Assembly (NCBI RefSeq): GCF_019104765.1
Contig: NZ_JAHRXJ010000007.1
Coordinates: forward strand, 24,670-88,669
DNA from: Synechococcus sp. HK05
GTDB taxonomy: Bacteria > Cyanobacteriota > Cyanobacteriia > PCC-6307 > Cyanobiaceae
DNA: 64,000 nt
Direction of reading: 5' to 3'
The notes beneath the pieces are model-generated. The model ran no database searches. It saw only the letters and a list, made by a program, of their open reading frames with translations, and was not told the DNA's origin. Positions 28,892 to 38,860 of the stretch are shown here, piece after piece. The stretch's first letter is position 1. Each line of letters starts with the position of its first letter. The translations under genes and the position numbers were made by a program.

Positions 28892-29440
28892 ATGAAGCAA
28901 CGCCTTCTCTTCCTCGGTCCTCCCGGTGCCGGCAAGGGCACGCAGGCCCAGCGCCTGGCGGAAAGCCAGGGTCTGTTGCACCTGTCCACCGGTGATCTGC
29001 TGCGGGCTGAAGTGGCCGCCGGCAGTGAGCTGGGCAAGGAAGCCGAGGCGGTGATGGCCCGCGGCGAGCTGGTGAGCGATGCGCTGGTGCTGGCCATCGT
29101 GCGCAGCCGTCTGCAGGCCCACAGCGGCGGCTGGTTGCTCGATGGCTTCCCCCGCAACGTGGCCCAGGCCGATGCCCTCGCGGCGCTGCTCGCGGAACTC
29201 GGCCAGCAGATTGAGCTGGTGGTGCTGATGGAGCTCGACGATTCGGTGCTGGTGCAGCGCCTGCTCTCCCGCGGCCGCGCCGACGACAACGAAGCGGTGA
29301 TCCGCCACCGCCTCGAGGTGTACCGCCAGCAGACCGAGCCCCTGATCGCTTACTACCGCGAGCGTGGCCTGATTGCTCCGGTGGAAGCCGCCGGTACGGT
29401 GGAGGAGATCGGAGCGCGGATCGCTCAGGTGCTGGCTTGA
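28892..29440 (+). CDS. adk: Adenylate kinase (short form)
   Basis: This enzyme interconverts ATP, ADP and AMP. The 182-aa protein has P-loop [12 protein letters not shown] and [14 protein letters not shown]. The LID is reduced to a short loop ([15 protein letters not shown]) with no zinc-binding cysteines, so this is the short adenylate kinase type. Confidence 0.97.
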   Translation: MKQRLLFLGPPGAGKGTQAQRLAESQGLLHLSTGDLLRAEVAAGSELGKEAEAVMARGELVSDALVLAIVRSRLQAHSGGWLLDGFPRNVAQADALAALLAELGQQIELVVLMELDDSVLVQRLLSRGRADDNEAVIRHRLEVYRQQTEPLIAYYRERGLIAPVEAAGTVEEIGARIAQVLA

Positions 29441-29486
29441 CCGCTGTGGTAGGGTCGTCGTTTGCAAAATTGGAGAGACCGCTCCC

Positions 29487-29600
29487 ATGAAGGTGCGTGC
29501 CTCGGTCAAGAAAATGTGCGACAAGTGCCGGGTGATTCGTCGCCACGGCCGGGTGATGGTGATTTGCGCCAACCCCAAGCACAAGCAGCGCCAGGGTTGA
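29487..29600 (+). CDS. rpmJ: 50S ribosomal protein L36
   Basis: The 37-aa protein begins [14 protein letters not shown]. The zinc ligands Cys11, Cys14, Cys27 and His32 are all present, so this is the zinc-binding form. ATG 29487 is the canonical start. Confidence 0.97.
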   Translation: MKVRASVKKMCDKCRVIRRHGRVMVICANPKHKQRQG

Positions 29601-29668
29601 TCCCTGGTTGAGTCTTGCCATCGGCCTTCGGGCCAACCCCTCCCCTGCTCACCCTATCGTTAGTTTCT

Positions 29669-30034
29669 GTGGCTCGGATTGCCGGCGTTGATATTCCTCG
29701 CGACAAGAGGATCGAAATCGCCCTCACCTATGTGTACGGGATTGGCCTGACCACGGCCCAAAAAATCCTGGCCAAAACCGGTGTTAACCCCGACACCCGC
29801 GTGAAAGACCTCGACGACGCCGACGTGCAGAAGCTGCGCGGCGCGGCTGAGTCGTACACCCTGGAAGGCGACCTGCGCCGCCAGGAAGGCATGGCGATGA
29901 AGCGCCTGCAAGACATTGGTTGCGTTCGCGGCCGTCGTCACCGTGCCGGCCTGCCCGTGCGTGGTCAGCGCACCCGCACCAATGCCCGCACCCGCCGCGG
30001 CGCCCGTAAGACCGTTGCCGGTAAGAAGAAGTAA
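29669..30034 (+). CDS. rpsM: 30S ribosomal protein S13
   Basis: The 121-aa protein is started at GTG 29669 because the conserved sequence is [25 protein letters not shown]. The C-terminus [18 protein letters not shown] is typical. It contacts the A- and P-site tRNAs. Confidence 0.96.
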   Translation: MARIAGVDIPRDKRIEIALTYVYGIGLTTAQKILAKTGVNPDTRVKDLDDADVQKLRGAAESYTLEGDLRRQEGMAMKRLQDIGCVRGRRHRAGLPVRGQRTRTNARTRRGARKTVAGKKK

Positions 30035-30164
30035 GGCCTGACCTTGCTTCCGGCCTTCGGCCAACCCCTTCGCACCTGCCGTTCGGTTCCCGTAGGGCAC
30101 CGGCGTCACCAGGTCGCCCCCCTCAGTTCCCTGATCACCTCCCTGCTGTTGCAGGGCTTTATCC

Positions 30165-30557
30165 ATGGCCAAGCCCGCCAAGAAATCCGGCGCTAAGAAG
30201 ACCAAGCGGAATGTGCCCAATGGTGTGGCGCACATTCAGAGCACCTTCAACAACACCATCGTTTCGATCACCGACACCGCTGGTGAAGTGATCTCTTGGA
30301 GCTCCGCTGGAGCCAGTGGTTTCAAGGGCGCCCGTAAGGGCACTCCCTTCGCCGCTCAGACCGCCGCAGAAGCAGCCGCCCGTCGCGCCCTTGAGCAGGG
30401 GATGCGCCAGATCGAGGTGCTGGTGCGCGGTCCTGGTTCCGGCCGTGAAACCGCCATCCGTGCTCTGCAGGTGGCTGGCCTGGAGATCACCCTGATTCGC
30501 GACGTCACCCCCCTGCCCCACAACGGCTGCCGCCGCTCCAAGCGTCGCCGGGTCTGA
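30165..30557 (+). CDS. rpsK: 30S ribosomal protein S11
   Basis: The 130-aa protein has [18 protein letters not shown] and [23 protein letters not shown], the S11 signature. A 130-nt gap precedes it and holds only short GC-rich inverted segments. Confidence 0.98.
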   Translation: MAKPAKKSGAKKTKRNVPNGVAHIQSTFNNTIVSITDTAGEVISWSSAGASGFKGARKGTPFAAQTAAEAAARRALEQGMRQIEVLVRGPGSGRETAIRALQVAGLEITLIRDVTPLPHNGCRRSKRRRV

Positions 30558-30614
30558 TCCGACGTTTTGCCCCGCCCCAGAGGGGGCTCCTCCTCTTCTT
30601 TCGAGCTTCAGACC

Positions 30615-31553
30615 GTGTTGCAGTACCAGATCGATCGGGTTGAACACCAGATCGCCGACGACCGTTCCCAGACCGGCGTCTTTGTGATCGGCCCCCTTGA
30701 GCGGGGCCAGGCCATCACCCTCGGCAACTCCCTGCGCCGCGTGCTGATGGGAGCCCTCGAGGGCAGCGCCATCACCGCCGTGCGCATCGCCGGCGTGAAC
30801 CACGAATACGCCACCGTTCCCGGTGTGCGCGAAGACGTTCTCGACATCCTGCTGAACTGCAAAGACATCGCCGTCAGCAGCCGCACCCGCGAGCTGGAGA
30901 TCGGTCGTCTGGTGGCCAACGGTCCTTGCACCGTCACCGCCTCTGACCTGCAGTTCTCCTCGCAGGTGAACGTGATCGACGGCGACCGTCCGATCGCCAC
31001 CGTGGCCGACGGCTACAGCCTCGAGCTCGAAGTGCACGTGGAGCGTGGCGTGGGTTATCGCCCGGTGGATCGCCGCAGCGAAGACACCAGCGCCATCGAT
31101 CTGCTTCAGATCGATGCCGTGTTCATGCCGGTGCGCCGCGTGAACTACAGCGTGGATGAAACCGCAGTGGGCGAAGGCGGCTCTGCCCGCGAGCGCCTGC
31201 GCCTGGAGATCGAAACCGATGGCTCCGTCACCCCTGACGACGCCATGGCCCAGGCCGCCAATCAGTTGATTGCGCTGTTCCAGCCCCTGGCCAGCCTCAC
31301 CATGGTGGATGAGCCCGGCCTTGAGCCCGAGCCCTCCGCTGAAGCGCAGATCCCCCTCGAGGAGCTGAACCTCTCGGTTCGCGCCTACAACTGCCTCAAG
31401 CGTGCCCAGGTCAACTCCGTGTCTGATCTGATGGGCTTCAGCTACGAAGATCTGCTGGAGATCAAGAACTTCGGCTCCAAGTCGGCCGATGAAGTGATCG
31501 AAGCGCTGGAGCGCATCGGCATCTCCCTGCCCCAGAGCCGCACCAGCGCCTGA
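30615..31553 (+). CDS. rpoA: RNA polymerase alpha subunit
   Basis: The 312-aa protein starts at GTG 30615, giving (M)[11 protein letters not shown], the cyanobacterial N-terminus. The NTD contains [10 protein letters not shown], and the CTD has [23 protein letters not shown], which recognises UP elements and activators. An upstream ATG at 30567 is less likely. Confidence 0.97.
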   Translation: MLQYQIDRVEHQIADDRSQTGVFVIGPLERGQAITLGNSLRRVLMGALEGSAITAVRIAGVNHEYATVPGVREDVLDILLNCKDIAVSSRTRELEIGRLVANGPCTVTASDLQFSSQVNVIDGDRPIATVADGYSLELEVHVERGVGYRPVDRRSEDTSAIDLLQIDAVFMPVRRVNYSVDETAVGEGGSARERLRLEIETDGSVTPDDAMAQAANQLIALFQPLASLTMVDEPGLEPEPSAEAQIPLEELNLSVRAYNCLKRAQVNSVSDLMGFSYEDLLEIKNFGSKSADEVIEALERIGISLPQSRTSA

Positions 31554-31604
31554 TCGAGCGCGAGTCGTTTCCTTTTCTGTTCACACCAACCCTCCGCATC
31601 CGTC

Positions 31605-31955
31605 ATGCGCCACCAGTGCCGAGTTCCCAAGCTGGGACGCCCCGCTGACCAACGCAAAGCCATGCTGCGCGCCCTCACCACGCAGCTGATCCGCGAAGGT
31701 CGCCTCACCACCACCAAGGCCCGCGCCAAGGCCCTGCGCGATGAAGCCGAGCGCATGATCAGCTTGGCTAAGGACGGCAGCCTCGCCGCCCGTCGCCGCG
31801 CCATCGGCTACATCTACGACAAGCAGCTCGTGCACGCCCTGTTCGACAAGGCTCAAGAGCGTTACGGCGATCGGAACGGCGGCTACACCCGCATCATCCG
31901 CACCGTGCCCCGCCGCGGCGACAATGCCGAGATGGCGATCATCGAGCTGGTCTGA
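31605..31955 (+). CDS. rplQ: 50S ribosomal protein L17
   Basis: The 116-aa protein begins [20 protein letters not shown] and has the [20 protein letters not shown] helix. It is followed by a strong hairpin. Confidence 0.97.
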   Translation: MRHQCRVPKLGRPADQRKAMLRALTTQLIREGRLTTTKARAKALRDEAERMISLAKDGSLAARRRAIGYIYDKQLVHALFDKAQERYGDRNGGYTRIIRTVPRRGDNAEMAIIELV

Positions 31956-31976
31956 TTCAGCTTCAGCGTTTCAACC

Positions 31977-32012
31977 GCCGCGCGTGATCCATGGATCCGC
32001 GCGGCTTTGTTG
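31977..32012 (+). terminator. Terminator-like hairpin after rplQ
   Basis: Stem GCCGCGCG (31977-31984) / CGCGCGGC (31998-32005) is extended inward by the palindrome GATCCATGGATC and followed by TTTGTTGT. The loop contains the ATG at 31991, so that ATG is unlikely to start truA. Confidence 0.72.
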
Positions 32013-32038
32013 TGTCTGGCCCTTGTGCCTTGAGCGTT

Positions 32039-32896
32039 GTGGAACCGTCTGCCCCTCCCCTCACCCCCGCAGTACGGCGCATCGCGCTCTGCCTGCAATA
32101 CGACGGTGCCCCCTACTGCGGCTGGCAGCGGCAGCCCCGTGATCCCAGCGTTCAGGAAACCCTCGAGACGGCCATTGCCGCCCTGGATCCCCGCCGCCCG
32201 CTGAGCGTGCAGGCCGCGGGGCGCACCGACACCGGTGTGCACGCGGCCGCTCAAGTGGTGCACTTCGATGCCGAAGGGCCTATCCCCGCCCAGCGCTGGC
32301 CAGCCGCCTTGAATGGCCGGTTGCCCGCCAGCATCCGTGTGCGTGCTGGGGCCGAGGTGCCGGCCGACTGGCATGCCTGCTTCAGTGCCAGCTACCGGCG
32401 CTACCGCTACACGCTGTACAACGCCCGCCTGCCCAATCTGTTTCTGGCGCCCTGGAGCTGGCATCGCTACCAGCTGCGCCTCGATGAGCAGCGGATGCGC
32501 CAGGCCCTCGAGGGCATGCTTGGCGAGCATGATTTCGCGGCGTTTGAGCGCGCCGGCAGCTCCCGCTCTCATTCGCGCACGACCCTTCAGGAGGTGTCGG
32601 TGGAGCGCCGGGGCGATCTGATCGAGGTGGAGCTCCAGGCCAGCGGTTTCCTCTACGGCATGGTGCGCTTGGTGATGGGCCAGCTGGTGGCGGTGGGGGA
32701 GCAGCGCCTGAGCCTGGCGGCCTTCGAGCAGCGTTGGCGCAGCGGTGCCCGCCATGAAGTGAAGGAAGCCGCACCACCCCACGGGCTCACCCTGTTGCGG
32801 GTGGGTTACCCCACGGCGGTGTTCCCTGATGCCGCCTGGTATGATTGCCAACCGCGGTATTTGCTGGAGTGTTCCGACTCTCCGCCCCGCGCCTGA
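32039..32896 (+). CDS. truA: tRNA pseudouridine synthase A
   Basis: TruA makes pseudouridine at positions 38-40 of the tRNA anticodon arm. The catalytic Asp lies in [11 protein letters not shown], and the N-terminal strand is [19 protein letters not shown] place the start at GTG 32039 (about 285 aa) because the upstream ATG 31991 falls in a terminator hairpin; TTG 32030 is another option. Confidence 0.92.
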   Translation: MEPSAPPLTPAVRRIALCLQYDGAPYCGWQRQPRDPSVQETLETAIAALDPRRPLSVQAAGRTDTGVHAAAQVVHFDAEGPIPAQRWPAALNGRLPASIRVRAGAEVPADWHACFSASYRRYRYTLYNARLPNLFLAPWSWHRYQLRLDEQRMRQALEGMLGEHDFAAFERAGSSRSHSRTTLQEVSVERRGDLIEVELQASGFLYGMVRLVMGQLVAVGEQRLSLAAFEQRWRSGARHEVKEAAPPHGLTLLRVGYPTAVFPDAAWYDCQPRYLLECSDSPPRA

Positions 32897-33073
32897 TCCA
32901 GCCCTCCGCGAAGGGGGCGTGTCAGGCGGCGAGGTAGGGTCGCTCCACGAGCTTCAGACGTCCGAGTGATCGGATGCCCTGCCGTCCCAGTCCAGACCTC
33001 CCGTCCAGACACCCTGTCCCGCCCCCTGTTCGCTTGAGCAGTGGAGCTCTTACCGATCCGGCCCGCCGGTGCG

Positions 33074-33526
33074 ATGAACAAGACTCTCGTTCCCCCTCAG
33101 GATCCCTCCAGTCGCCAGTGGTACCTGGTGGATGCTGAGAACCAGACCCTCGGCCGTCTCGCCAGCGAAGTGGCATCGGTGCTCCGGGGCAAGAACAACC
33201 CCAACTTCGCTCCTCACATTGATGCCGGCGATTTCGTCGTGGTGATCAATGCCGAGAAGGTGAAGGTCAGCGGTAACAAGTTCACGGAGAAGGTCTACCG
33301 CCGTCACTCGGGTCGTCCCGGTGGCATGAAGACCGAATCCTTTGCTGCGCTCCAGGCGCGCATTCCCGAGCGGATCATCGAGAAGGCCGTGAAGGGCATG
33401 CTGCCCCACAACGCCCTCGGTCGTCAGCTGTTCCGCAAGCTGAAGGTGTACAAGGGTGCTGAGCATCCCCACGCCGCCCAGCAGCCCCAGGCCCTCGCCC
33501 TCGATCCCGCCGCTTCCGCCCAATGA
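33074..33526 (+). CDS. rplM: 50S ribosomal protein L13
   Basis: The 150-aa protein has [25 protein letters not shown] and the C-terminal [25 protein letters not shown] 33074 is chosen over 33041. The stop overlaps the rpsI start by four bases. A 177-nt gap before it probably holds a promoter for rplM-rpsI. Confidence 0.97.
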   Translation: MNKTLVPPQDPSSRQWYLVDAENQTLGRLASEVASVLRGKNNPNFAPHIDAGDFVVVINAEKVKVSGNKFTEKVYRRHSGRPGGMKTESFAALQARIPERIIEKAVKGMLPHNALGRQLFRKLKVYKGAEHPHAAQQPQALALDPAASAQ

Positions 33527-33924
33527 GCACCAACTCCGTCGTCTACTGGGGAACCGGCCGCCGCAAGACAGCAGTCGCTCGCGTGCGCGTGGTTCCCGGC
33601 ACCGGCACCGTGACCATCAATGGTCGCCCCGGTGACAACTACCTCAACTACAACCCCGTTTACCTGGCGGCCGTCACCGCTCCGTTGCAGACCCTGGGTC
33701 TGGCCAGCGAGTACGACATCCTGGTGAACGTGCGCGGCGGTGGCCTCACTGGCCAGGCCGATGCGATCAAGCAGGGTGCAGCCCGTGCGCTGTGCGAGCT
33801 CTCCCCCGAGAACCGCAAGCCCCTCAAGACCGAAGGCCACCTCAGCCGCGACCCCCGCGCCAAGGAGCGTCGTAAGTACGGCCTGAAGAAAGCCCGTAAG
33901 GCTCCTCAGTTCTCCAAGCGCTGA
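33523..33924 (+). CDS. rpsI: 30S ribosomal protein S9
   Basis: The 133-aa protein has [19 protein letters not shown] and ends [12 protein letters not shown], whose basic tail reaches the P-site tRNA. It is translationally coupled to rplM. Confidence 0.98.
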   Translation: MSTNSVVYWGTGRRKTAVARVRVVPGTGTVTINGRPGDNYLNYNPVYLAAVTAPLQTLGLASEYDILVNVRGGGLTGQADAIKQGAARALCELSPENRKPLKTEGHLSRDPRAKERRKYGLKKARKAPQFSKR

Positions 33925-33956
33925 TTCCGCTTCAGCTCCTCAGCTCCGTATTCGTC

Positions 33957-34202
33957 ATGCCGAAGGCCGAAATCCATCCCACCTGGTATCCCGATGCCAA
34001 GGTGATCTGCAACGGAGAGGTGGTGATGACCACCGGCTCCACCTCGCCCGAACTCCACGTGGATGTGTGGAGCGGCAACCACCCCTTCTATACCGGCACC
34101 CAGAAGATCCTCGACACCGAGGGTCGTGTGGATCGCTTCATGCGCAAGTACGGCATGGGCGGTGCAGCTGCTGCCGATGCCAAGGCCGACGCCAAGGCCT
34201 GA
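33957..34202 (+). CDS. rpmE: 50S ribosomal protein L31 (zinc-free type)
   Basis: The 81-aa protein has MPKAEIHPTWYPDAKVICNGE. The zinc ligands are lost: only one Cys remains in the first pair, and the usual CSxCHPFYTG is WSGNHPFYTG. This is the zinc-independent form, in contrast to the zinc-binding L36 encoded 4.4 kb upstream. Confidence 0.95.
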   Translation: MPKAEIHPTWYPDAKVICNGEVVMTTGSTSPELHVDVWSGNHPFYTGTQKILDTEGRVDRFMRKYGMGGAAAADAKADAKA

Positions 34203-34251
34203 GCGGTGCGTTTCTGATCTCCGCAGCGCCTGCGCTGTGGTGTTGAGCATG

Positions 34252-34281
34252 AGCCGGGTGCTTCAGGGCACCCGGCTTTTC
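34252..34281 (+). terminator. Rho-independent terminator after rpmE
   Basis: Stem AGCCGGGTG / CACCCGGCT with an eight-base loop is followed by TTTT. It closes the rplM-rpsI-rpmE unit before prfA. Confidence 0.8.
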
Positions 34282-34349
34282 GCTGTTCAATCCTCGATCG
34301 CTGATCCTGTTCTGCGCCCGCTTCCTGATCGGGCTCGTCTCCTTCCAGC

Positions 34350-35447
34350 ATGGATGCCTCCTTTCTGAGCGAGCGTCTCGACGCGGCGCGCACCACCTTC
34401 AACACGCTCGAGCGGCAGCTGGCAGATCCCGATGTGGCTGCCAATCCCGCTCAGCTGGAGCCGATTGCCCGGGAGCGGGCCCGGCTCGAGCCGCTGGTGA
34501 TGGGCTACGCCGAACTGCAGACCCTCCAAGGCCAGGAGCAGCAGGCGCGCGAGCTGCTGCGCGAAAGCCGCGGTGATCTTGATCTCGAAGCCCTGGCCCA
34601 GGAGGAACTGGCCGACCTCACCACTCGGATTGCTGCCCTCGAGGAGCAGCTCACCCTGGCGCTGTTGCCCCGCGACCCGCGCGATGAGCGCAGCGTGATG
34701 CTCGAGATCCGCGCTGGTGCCGGCGGCGATGAGGCGGCGCTCTGGGCCGGTGATCTGGCGCGGATGTATGAGCGCTATGCCCAGGCCGTGGGCTGGAAGG
34801 TGCAGCCGGTGAGCGCCTCTGAGGCCGAGCTGGGCGGCTACAAGGAATTGATCCTGGCGATCAAGGGCGACGGCGTGTTCAGCCAGCTGAAGTTTGAGGC
34901 CGGCGTGCACCGGGTGCAGCGGGTGCCGGCCACCGAATCCCAGGGCCGGGTGCACACCTCCACCGCCACGGTGGCGGTGATGCCGGAGGCCGATCCGGTG
35001 GAGGTGCAGATCGATCCGGGCGATCTGGAGATCAGCACGGCCCGCTCCGGCGGTGCCGGTGGCCAGAACGTGAACAAGGTGGAAACGGCGGTGGATCTGC
35101 TGCACAAACCCACCGGCATTCGTGTGTTTTGCACCCAAGAGCGCTCGCAGTTGCAGAACCGGGAGCGGGCCCTGGAGATCCTGCGGGCCAAGCTCTACGA
35201 GCGCGAACTGGCGGCGGCCAACGCTGAGGAGCGCTCCGCTCGCCTGGCCCAGGTGGGCACCGGCGATCGCAGCGAAAAAATCCGCACCTACAACTACAAA
35301 GACAACCGCACCACCGATCACCGCCTCGGCCGCAACTTCTCGCTGGAGCCGGTGTTGCAGGGGCAGCTGGCGGAGCTGATCGGGGCCTGTGTGTCGGCGG
35401 ATCAGCGGCGGCAGCTGGAGGAGCTGGCGCAGCAGGCCGGGGGCTGA
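34350..35447 (+). CDS. prfA: Peptide chain release factor 1
   Basis: RF1 reads UAA and UAG stop codons. The 365-aa protein has the codon-recognition tripeptide PAT ([13 protein letters not shown]) and the GGQ motif at residues 237-239 ([12 protein letters not shown]), whose Gln is normally methylated. It is the full family length. Confidence 0.98.
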   Translation: MDASFLSERLDAARTTFNTLERQLADPDVAANPAQLEPIARERARLEPLVMGYAELQTLQGQEQQARELLRESRGDLDLEALAQEELADLTTRIAALEEQLTLALLPRDPRDERSVMLEIRAGAGGDEAALWAGDLARMYERYAQAVGWKVQPVSASEAELGGYKELILAIKGDGVFSQLKFEAGVHRVQRVPATESQGRVHTSTATVAVMPEADPVEVQIDPGDLEISTARSGGAGGQNVNKVETAVDLLHKPTGIRVFCTQERSQLQNRERALEILRAKLYERELAAANAEERSARLAQVGTGDRSEKIRTYNYKDNRTTDHRLGRNFSLEPVLQGQLAELIGACVSADQRRQLEELAQQAGG

Positions 35448-35460
35448 TCCTCGTCTGCGC

Positions 35461-35988
35461 TCAGGCGGCGAGCTCCTGGCCGCTGTCGTCCCAGCCCTGC
35501 ACGTACTTCGCCCATTCGTGGTGCTGCCCCCGAGCCATTTGGCGCTGGGCCTCAAACAAGGGCCCGCTGAGCGGCCGCCGCGGTGGTTGAAGCAGCACCA
35601 TGCCCGCTTCTCGGGGCGTGCGGTTGCCCTTGTGCACGTTGCAGCGCAGGCAGGCGGTGGTCACGTTGTCCCAGCTGTGGCTGCCGCCGCGGCTGCGGGG
35701 CATCACATGATCGATGGAGAGGCGTTCGCTTTCGCTGCCGCAGTACTGGCAGCGGTGGCCGTCGCGCTGGAACAGGTTGCGGCGGGTGAGCGGCAGCGCC
35801 CGGAAGGGCACCCGCACGAACTGGCGCAGTCGGATCACCGTGGGCCGATGCAGGCCGGGGCGCAGCTGCAGATCCGCCGCGTGCTCGAGCCCTTCCGCCT
35901 TCCCTTTCAGCACCATCACAGTGGCGCGCCGCCAGCTCGTGATGTTGAGCGGCTCGTAGGAGGCGTTGAGAACCAGCACGTGGCCCAT
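35461..35988 (-). CDS. HNH endonuclease family protein
   Basis: The 175-aa protein begins MGHVLVLNASYEPLNITSW, a common N-terminus of this cyanobacterial group. The HNH/zinc module is CQYCG...LSIDHVMPRSRGG...WDNVTTACLRCNVHKGNRTP. No phage or intron context is present, so it is probably a resident housekeeping nuclease of unknown role. It is convergent with prfA. Confidence 0.85.
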   Translation of the reverse strand: MGHVLVLNASYEPLNITSWRRATVMVLKGKAEGLEHAADLQLRPGLHRPTVIRLRQFVRVPFRALPLTRRNLFQRDGHRCQYCGSESERLSIDHVMPRSRGGSHSWDNVTTACLRCNVHKGNRTPREAGMVLLQPPRRPLSGPLFEAQRQMARGQHHEWAKYVQGWDDSGQELAA

Positions 35989-36089
35989 GGGAGAGGCACC
36001 CTGGCAGCCCTGGAATTGCTTGCCATGCTAAGGGCCTTCATCTGGAATGCGATGCATCCCCGCTTACGCTTTCTCCGACGCCACGCCGG

Positions 36090-37289
36090 ATGACAGAAGC
36101 CTCCCCGGCCATCAGCCCCTCGGGTGATCCCTGGCCCCACCCACGCCAGCGGGCCTGGGTTGAGGTGTGCGAAGCCGCGGTGCAGCGCAATGCCCGCACC
36201 CTTATGCGCTCCCTGGCGCCGGGTTGCAACCTGATGGCGGTGGTGAAGGCGGATGGCTATGGCCATGGCGCCGTACCGGTGGCTCGCGCTGCTGCCGCCG
36301 GAGGTGCCAGTTGTTTCGGTGTGGCCACTCTGCAGGAAGGGGTGGAGCTGCGCCAGGCGGGTCTTCTTCAGCCGGTGCTGGTGCTCGGCAACCTCACCCA
36401 GCCTGAGGAGTTGCGCGCCTGCCTGCACTGGCAGCTGATGCCCACCCTCAGCGGCATGCGCGAGGCCCTGCTCTGCCAGAACCTGGCGGCTGGTAGCGGC
36501 CGACCGATGGCGGTGCAGCTCAAGCTCGATACCGGTATGGCGCGCCTGGGGGCTCCCTGGCAGGAGGGCCGGCGTCTGGTGGAGGCCATCTCCGGCCTGG
36601 AGGCTGTGGAGCTGGCCGGTCTCTATTCCCATCTAGCCGATGCCGATGCCCCAGGTCTGGAGCTCGATTCCCTTACCGCCCTGCAACAGCAACGCTTCGA
36701 GCAGGTGTTGATTGGCGTACAGCAGGCGGGCCTGGCCAGCGGCTGCCGTCATCTGGCCAACTCCGCCGGCACCTTGCGCTCAGCCCAGCTCCACTACGAC
36801 ATGGTGCGTGTGGGCCTGGCCCTCTATGGCCACAGGCCAGCCCTCCATCTCGGCGCAGACCTGGAGTTGCAGCCGGCCATGCAGGTGCGGGCACGCGTGA
36901 GCCTGATCCGCGAGGTTCCAGCGGGTGTGGGAGTGAGCTACGGCCATCGCTTCACCACCCGGCGCCCCAGCCGTCTGGCGGTGGTGGGGATTGGCTACGC
37001 CGATGGCGTGCCGCGCCTGCTCTCCAACCGCCTGCAGGTGCTGCACCAGGGGCAGCTGATCCCCCAGGTGGGAGCCATCACCATGGACCAGCTGGTGCTG
37101 GATGTCACGGATCAGCCGGCCGTGGAGGTCGGCAGTGTGGTAACCCTGCTGGGGGAGGACGGAGGCGCCGTGATCGACCCTCAAGCCTGGAGTGAGCCGA
37201 TGGGCACGATCCCATGGGAGATCCTTTGTGGGTTTAAGCATCGCTTGCCTCGGCTGCCCCAGCGATGCGCTTCCGGGCTCATGGACTGA
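36090..37289 (+). CDS. alr: Alanine racemase
   Basis: This PLP enzyme makes D-alanine for peptidoglycan. The 399-aa protein has Lys53 in AVVKADGYGHG (Schiff base), and the second catalytic residue Tyr is in GVSYGHRF. The barrel strands (VQLKLDTGMARLG, HLANSAG) and the C-terminal beta domain (GAITMDQLVLDV) are intact. It lies directly upstream of tRNA-Ser. Confidence 0.96.
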   Translation: MTEASPAISPSGDPWPHPRQRAWVEVCEAAVQRNARTLMRSLAPGCNLMAVVKADGYGHGAVPVARAAAAGGASCFGVATLQEGVELRQAGLLQPVLVLGNLTQPEELRACLHWQLMPTLSGMREALLCQNLAAGSGRPMAVQLKLDTGMARLGAPWQEGRRLVEAISGLEAVELAGLYSHLADADAPGLELDSLTALQQQRFEQVLIGVQQAGLASGCRHLANSAGTLRSAQLHYDMVRVGLALYGHRPALHLGADLELQPAMQVRARVSLIREVPAGVGVSYGHRFTTRRPSRLAVVGIGYADGVPRLLSNRLQVLHQGQLIPQVGAITMDQLVLDVTDQPAVEVGSVVTLLGEDGGAVIDPQAWSEPMGTIPWEILCGFKHRLPRLPQRCASGLMD

Positions 37290-37307
37290 TAGGATGGGCT
37301 GGCCGCT

Positions 37308-37396
37308 GGAGAGGTGGCTGAGTGGTTGAAAGCGGCTCCCTGCTAAGGAGTTACAGGAGGCAACTTCTGTCGAGGGTTCGAATCCCTCCCTCTCCG
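37308..37396 (+). tRNA. tRNA-Ser (anticodon GCU)
   Basis: An 89-nt class II tRNA. The acceptor stem is GGAGAGG / CCTCTCC with discriminator G, the anticodon is in CTGCTAA, a long variable arm follows, and the T-loop is GGGTTCGAATCCC. It marks the left border of the accessory region; no second copy of its 3' end was found. Confidence 0.96.
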
Positions 37397-37427
37397 TTGA
37401 CTGATCGCTGTTAATTCCCTGTTAATT
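37397..37427 (+). promoter_or_regulatory. Putative promoter and tandem operator of the peptide-export operon
   Basis: TTGACT (37397-37402) lies 17 nt before an AT-rich -10-like segment (TGTTAA, 37420-37425). Overlapping it are two copies of CTGTTAATT at 37408-37416 and 37419-37427, exactly 11 nt apart. This is the spacing used by OmpR/PhoB-type response regulators. An OmpR-type regulator is encoded 15 kb downstream; a link is inference. Confidence 0.45.
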
Positions 37428-37470
37428 AGCAGCAATCCATGTACCCTTCCTTCAGGTACATCAGCTTTTT

Positions 37471-38850
37471 GTGCGCTTCAGCGTTAAGCCAACACACAAG
37501 CAGCCCTTTCAGATTCTGCGCCCTCCGTTGCTTGCTGTCGCAGGTGGAGTCGTTGTCGTGTCTGCGGGTCTTTTGGCGTGGGCGCTCACGGCACAGATCC
37601 CTGTAACGATCAACGGACTTGGAACGCTTACACCACTCGATAGTATCTTCTCGGTTATTTCTCCAGGTAACGGTGCAGTTCTTTATCCCATTCACTTAAG
37701 CCAGGGGCAGTACCAGTATAAACCCCCTGCTTGGAGCCGTCAGGCCTATTTATATCTTCAAGAGCCCGGAAAGCTGTCCGATGGTGAGCTTTATTCATTG
37801 ATCGGCAAAGTGATAGCTTCTGTTGGGATTTATGATTCCGAACGCTTCCCGATTGCGAGCGCCAATTCTGGCCTCGCTAGCGATCGCGACGACTATAGAC
37901 TGCAATTTAAAGAACATGATGTCATCGCAATTGTTGACAACGAGGCATCTCGAACTAGTCTTGCCAGTGCATTGCTTGCTCTCACGGCCTCAATAGAGCT
38001 CTATCAGGAAGTGCAGCAATCTCAGAAGTTAACACTCGACTACAAATCTGAGATGGTTCAAAAGCAGAAAGATATGCTCAAGTCGTATGCCATGCTTTTC
38101 CGGGAGGGGGCTATAGGTCGCGCGGCATATCTAGAGCAACAACTTGCTTTTAGCAACACCAAGTCGGACAAGGCTGCCACCTTGTCAACACTCAATGACA
38201 TTAAAAGGCAGATATCCCAGAATAAAGTGGATCTAAAGAATGCCTTTGCCGAGTTTTTGCGTTCTTCCGTTATCTTTGCAAACGATCCGGGCAGCGTTGA
38301 TCAATTCGTCGCGCCACAGTGGTCTGATGTTCAGCCGGGCGAAGAAATCATGGCGATTACATGGAGTAAGCGTATTCAGCCGAACACGATTCCGGTTTTT
38401 GTTAATCCACAAGCATCTACCCTTGTATCGCTTGGCAATACATCGATTGCAACTCCAGCTGGTTTCAGCACTGCTGAGATCGGTGGCATCAAAGGTGTTG
38501 TAACGAGCATTGGAACCCAGCCTTTGAGCTTGGCTCAAATTTCTAAACGATTAGGGTCGGCAGGACTTGCAGAAACCTTAGGCCCTCAAGGCGGGTATCA
38601 AGTGAATGTAAAGCTTGAGCGGGAAGATTCAACATCAAATCTATTAAATATGCCACCACAAAATCGTGGTGGTTTTATTTGGAACAATCGATCGAACCCA
38701 CCTCTGCCGCCACGTGAGGGAATGGTCCTCAACGTGCAAATTACATCCAGGCGTCGCACTCCTCTAGAGATGCTGATTCCTGCAGTGAAAGAATTCACAG
38801 GCTTTGCTGTGCCGCAGCGCCTTCAGTCTCTCGGAAGCAGCCCTCAGTAA
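37471..38850 (+). CDS. HlyD-like periplasmic adaptor of NHLM-type peptide exporter
   Basis: The 459-aa protein has one N-terminal transmembrane helix (about 18-40), then VTINGLGTLTPLDSIFSVISPGNGAVL (barrel/lipoyl half), a helical hairpin around residues 165-265, and a return beta-barrel with GIKGVVTSIGTQPLS and EGMVLNVQITSRRRTPLEMLIP. This layout is a membrane-fusion adaptor bridging an inner-membrane ABC exporter to an outer-membrane channel. The start is GTG 37471, with no strong RBS. Ten bases separate its stop from the next gene. Base composition is clearly AT-richer than the upstream core genes. Confidence 0.85.
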   Translation: MRFSVKPTHKQPFQILRPPLLAVAGGVVVVSAGLLAWALTAQIPVTINGLGTLTPLDSIFSVISPGNGAVLYPIHLSQGQYQYKPPAWSRQAYLYLQEPGKLSDGELYSLIGKVIASVGIYDSERFPIASANSGLASDRDDYRLQFKEHDVIAIVDNEASRTSLASALLALTASIELYQEVQQSQKLTLDYKSEMVQKQKDMLKSYAMLFREGAIGRAAYLEQQLAFSNTKSDKAATLSTLNDIKRQISQNKVDLKNAFAEFLRSSVIFANDPGSVDQFVAPQWSDVQPGEEIMAITWSKRIQPNTIPVFVNPQASTLVSLGNTSIATPAGFSTAEIGGIKGVVTSIGTQPLSLAQISKRLGSAGLAETLGPQGGYQVNVKLEREDSTSNLLNMPPQNRGGFIWNNRSNPPLPPREGMVLNVQITSRRRTPLEMLIPAVKEFTGFAVPQRLQSLGSSPQ

Positions 38851-38860
38851 GGCAGAGCTC

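Noticed and set aside
31991..32038. ATG 31991 as the truA start
   Set aside because: It lies in the loop of the rplQ terminator hairpin; the family N-terminus fits GTG 32039 better.
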